Below the pieces are notes generated by a model, which was not told where the DNA came from, searched no databases, and saw only the letters and a list, made by a program, of their open reading frames with translations. A DNA stretch of 64,000 nt, from positions 1 through 64,000 of the forward strand of contig NZ_AWWI01000064.1 of NCBI RefSeq assembly GCF_002760615.1. Reading direction: 5' to 3'. Each line of letters starts with the position of its first letter. Positions within the stretch are counted from its first letter, which is position 1. Source of the stretch: Puniceibacterium antarcticum (lineage in GTDB: Bacteria; Pseudomonadota; Alphaproteobacteria; Rhodobacterales; Rhodobacteraceae). This document shows positions 61,850 to 64,000 of the stretch, piece after piece. Both the position numbers and the translations under genes were made by a program.

Positions 61850-63082
61850 ATGAAACTCACAGATCTCGACATCATCGTCACCGCCCCGCCGGCCCCCGGC
61901 TGGGGCGGGCGCTACTGGATCCTCGTCAAGCTCACCACAGACACCGGCCTCACCGGCTGGGGCGAATGTTACGCCGCCTCGGTCGGCCCGACCGCCATGC
62001 AGGCCGTAATCAAAGACGTGTTCGAACGATACTTCCTGAATGAAACCCCCGAAAACATCGAACTCCTCTTCCGCCGTACCTTCAGCTCGGGCTTCACCCA
62101 GCGCCCGGACCTCACCGTCATGGGGGCTTTTTCAGGCCTTGAAATCGCCTGCTGGGATATTCTGGGCAAGGCGCGCGACCGCCCGGTCTGGGCGCTTCTG
62201 GGTGGCATGGTGAACCCGCGCATCCGCGCCTATACCTATCTCTACCCGCTGGAACAGCACAATCTGACCGACTTCTGGAACAACCCCGATCAGGCCGCCG
62301 ACTCTGCCCTCGACCTCGTGGCGCGCGGCTATACGGCGGTAAAATTCGACCCCGCCGGCCCCTATACGATCCACGGCGGCCACCAGCCCGCGCTCTCGGA
62401 CATCTCGCGCTCGGTGGCCTTCTGCAAGGCGATCCGCGAGGCGGTGGGCGACCGCGCCGACCTGCTCTTTGGCACCCACGGCCAGTTCACCACCTCGGGC
62501 GCGATCCGTCTGGGCCAAGCCATCGAACCCTACCTGCCGCTCTGGTACGAAGAACCCATCCCCCCCGACAACCTGCTCGAATTTGCGCAGGTCGCCCGCG
62601 CCGTGCGCATCCCCATCGCCACGGGTGAACGCCTCACCACCAAATCCGAATTCGCCACCCTGCTGCGCACCGGCGGGGCCAGCATCCTGCAGCCCGCTCT
62701 GGGCCGCTCCGGCGGGATATGGGAGACGAAAAAGATCGCCGCCATGGCCGAGGCCTTCAATGCCGAAATGGCGCCGCATCTCTATGCAGGCCCCGTGGAA
62801 TGGGCCGCCAACGTGCATTTCGCCGCCTCGATTCCCAACCTGCTGCTGGCCGAGACCATCGAAACGCCGTTCCACAGCGCCCTGATCAGGAACAGCATCC
62901 AGATCGAAAACGGCTATATCGTGCCGCCCACCGCCCCGGGTCTGGGCATCGAGGTGGACGAGGATCTCGCCCGCGCCCATCCCTACACCGGCACCGGCCT
63001 GCATTTACAGATGCAAGAGGCCCCCTGCGACTATCAGAACGACAACCACTTCATGGGCGGCGCACCACCCGTGGCGGACTGA
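61850..63082 (+). CDS. Mandelate racemase/muconate lactonizing enzyme-family protein
   Basis: A 410-aa enolase-superfamily enzyme. The N-terminal capping domain (TDTGLTGWGECYAAS) precedes a TIM barrel with TAVKFDPAGPY, the acidic metal ligands in LPLWYEEPIPPDN and IPIATGERLTTK, and a His in MAPHLYAGPVEWAANVHF. This pattern is closest to sugar-acid dehydratases such as galactonate or mannonate types rather than true muconate cycloisomerases. The reaction is not fixed by sequence alone. It is convergent with an acyl-CoA synthetase. Confidence 0.88.
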   Translation: MKLTDLDIIVTAPPAPGWGGRYWILVKLTTDTGLTGWGECYAASVGPTAMQAVIKDVFERYFLNETPENIELLFRRTFSSGFTQRPDLTVMGAFSGLEIACWDILGKARDRPVWALLGGMVNPRIRAYTYLYPLEQHNLTDFWNNPDQAADSALDLVARGYTAVKFDPAGPYTIHGGHQPALSDISRSVAFCKAIREAVGDRADLLFGTHGQFTTSGAIRLGQAIEPYLPLWYEEPIPPDNLLEFAQVARAVRIPIATGERLTTKSEFATLLRTGGASILQPALGRSGGIWETKKIAAMAEAFNAEMAPHLYAGPVEWAANVHFAASIPNLLLAETIETPFHSALIRNSIQIENGYIVPPTAPGLGIEVDEDLARAHPYTGTGLHLQMQEAPCDYQNDNHFMGGAPPVAD

Positions 63083-63086
63083 TCCC

Positions 63087-63130
63087 GCCACAGGCAAGGG
63101 CGGCACCGACGCGCTGCCCTTGCCTGTGGC
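63087..63130. terminator. Bidirectional hairpin terminator between convergent genes
   Basis: A perfect 15-bp stem GCCACAGGCAAGGGC / GCCCTTGCCTGTGGC with a 14-base loop separates the stops at 63082 and 63138. There is no T run, but its position and strength point to termination. Confidence 0.8.
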
Positions 63131-63137
63131 CTCAAAG

Positions 63138-64000
63138 TTACTTCAGCCAGTCCCAAGGCCGGGTGAATGCGCCCAGCACGGCCGAAACCTGCGCCTCGTC
63201 CGCACCATTTGCCGCCAGTTTCGCCACAAGCCCGCGCTTATTGTCATCCACCACCGACACGACCCGCGCCGCGCACTCCGCCTCGGCAAGCGCGCCGTTA
63301 TACACCCGGGTGATCGCCATCTTGCGCAGATCCGGCTTGAACACCTTGCCCACCGCCGTCTTGGGCAGTTCGTCCAGAATGGTCATGTGCTTTGGCTGCG
63401 CCGCGCGTTCATGCACGTGCACCCGGGCGTACTCCAGCAGCTCTGCCTCGCTCACGGTGCTGCCGCTCACCAGCTCCACATAGGCACAGGGCAGCTCTCC
63501 GGCATGGGCATCGGGCTGACCGATGGCCCCGGCAAAGGCCACCGCCGGATGCCCCAGCAGCGCCTCTTCGATCTCGGCGGGGTCGATGTTATGCCCGCCC
63601 CGGATGATCAGATCCTTGGCCCTCCCGGTGATCCAGAGGTATCCGTCCCCATCGACACGCCCCAGATCGCCGGTGCGCAGATGCGTGCCGTAATGGAACA
63701 GATCCCGGTTCTTGTCCGCCTCGGTATAGGTATGCCCCGCATAGACCCCGGGGTTCGAAATACAGATCTCCCCGACCTCATCCACGCCGCATTCAACAGG
63801 CTGACCATCCACCACCCGCAGAATCTTGACATCCGTATAGGGCATCGGAATCCCGATGGATCCGACCTTTTTCACCCCCTCGACCGGATTGACTGACACC
63901 AGACAGGTCGCCTCTGTCAGACCATAGCCTTCGACGATGGACACCCCCGTCGCCTCTTCGAACCGCCGGAACAGCTCAAGCGGCAGCGGCGCAGACCCCG
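63138..64000 (-). CDS. AMP-binding acyl-CoA synthetase, partial
   Basis: C-terminal part (about 287 codons) of an adenylate-forming enzyme that activates a carboxylic acid as CoA thioester; the N-terminal part lies beyond the window end. Visible motifs: SIVEGYGLTEATCLVSVNP (A5), RTGDLGRVDGDGYLWITGRA (A7/A8), KDLIIRGGHNIDPAEIEEAL and the catalytic Lys in DELPKTAVGKVFKPDLR (A10). Residues upstream (GSAPLPLELFRRFEEATG) confirm that the frame enters from outside, so no start is assigned. Fatty or aromatic acids are likely substrates. Confidence 0.93.
   Translation of the reverse strand, partial: GSAPLPLELFRRFEEATGVSIVEGYGLTEATCLVSVNPVEGVKKVGSIGIPMPYTDVKILRVVDGQPVECGVDEVGEICISNPGVYAGHTYTEADKNRDLFHYGTHLRTGDLGRVDGDGYLWITGRAKDLIIRGGHNIDPAEIEEALLGHPAVAFAGAIGQPDAHAGELPCAYVELVSGSTVSEAELLEYARVHVHERAAQPKHMTILDELPKTAVGKVFKPDLRKMAITRVYNGALAEAECAARVVSVVDDNKRGLVAKLAANGADEAQVSAVLGAFTRPWDWLK

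Overview
The window reads as part of an alphaproteobacterial chromosome of the Rhodobacteraceae (Roseobacter group). The basis is GC-rich coding DNA with long antisense shadow ORFs, a FYDLN-acid protein, DUF983, DUF3572 and DUF1127 proteins, a VPLPA-CTERM protein, and intergenic AAATATCCTCGGGGG-type repeats. No species can be named from the sequence alone.

Positions 1-2.1 kb are ordinary chromosome: a GntR/FCD regulator, a YgjP-like metallopeptidase, the FYDLN protein and tRNA-Ala(GGC). Just after that tRNA begins a mosaic accessory region that runs to about 32.1 kb, broken only by the core chaperone gene htpG. It holds an integrase remnant joined in frame to a LysR fragment, an IS5-family element, and a split AEP-primase/helicase gene of the TOTE type with a VPLPA-CTERM gene between its halves. 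It continues with a complete Tn7-like transposition operon (HTH, TnsA-like, TniA/TnsB, TniB/TnsC, TniQ), a HigBA toxin-antitoxin pair whose toxin looks frameshifted, and a DUF3883 nuclease-like protein. Further cargo follows: a racemase/monooxygenase/LysE operon, a GFA protein, two divergent small membrane proteins sharing one motif, a GNAT, an MBL-fold protein, an OLD nuclease + UvrD helicase pair resembling Gabija, and a truncated IS5-family transposase. Diverged intergenic repeats recur between about 18.9 and 27 kb.

From 32.1 to 64 kb the window is chromosomal housekeeping and catabolism. It starts with a metallophosphoesterase, tRNA-Gln(TTG), and an H-NOX-like sensor coupled to a diguanylate cyclase. 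A DUF4153 protein, a HAD/DUF3572 pair and a PleD-like diguanylate cyclase with a degenerate receiver follow. Next come an ECF sigma / membrane protein / Spy-like operon with an EF-hand protein beside it, DUF983-NUDIX, an EamA transporter, an aldo/keto reductase, and modBC with only a stub of modA. An NmrA-type SDR/HxlR divergent pair, metG, an FKBP isomerase and a largely co-directional catabolic stretch complete the region. That stretch contains haloacid dehalogenase, hydrolases, threonine dehydratase, pcaD, pcaB, MFS, alcohol dehydrogenase and a mandelate racemase-family enzyme. The window ends inside an acyl-CoA synthetase gene.

How the parts work together: the left half is dominated by mobility and conflict genes (transposition, nuclease, helicase, toxin-antitoxin), several of them visibly broken. 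The right half combines c-di-GMP signalling, envelope stress and molybdate uptake with a beta-ketoadipate segment.
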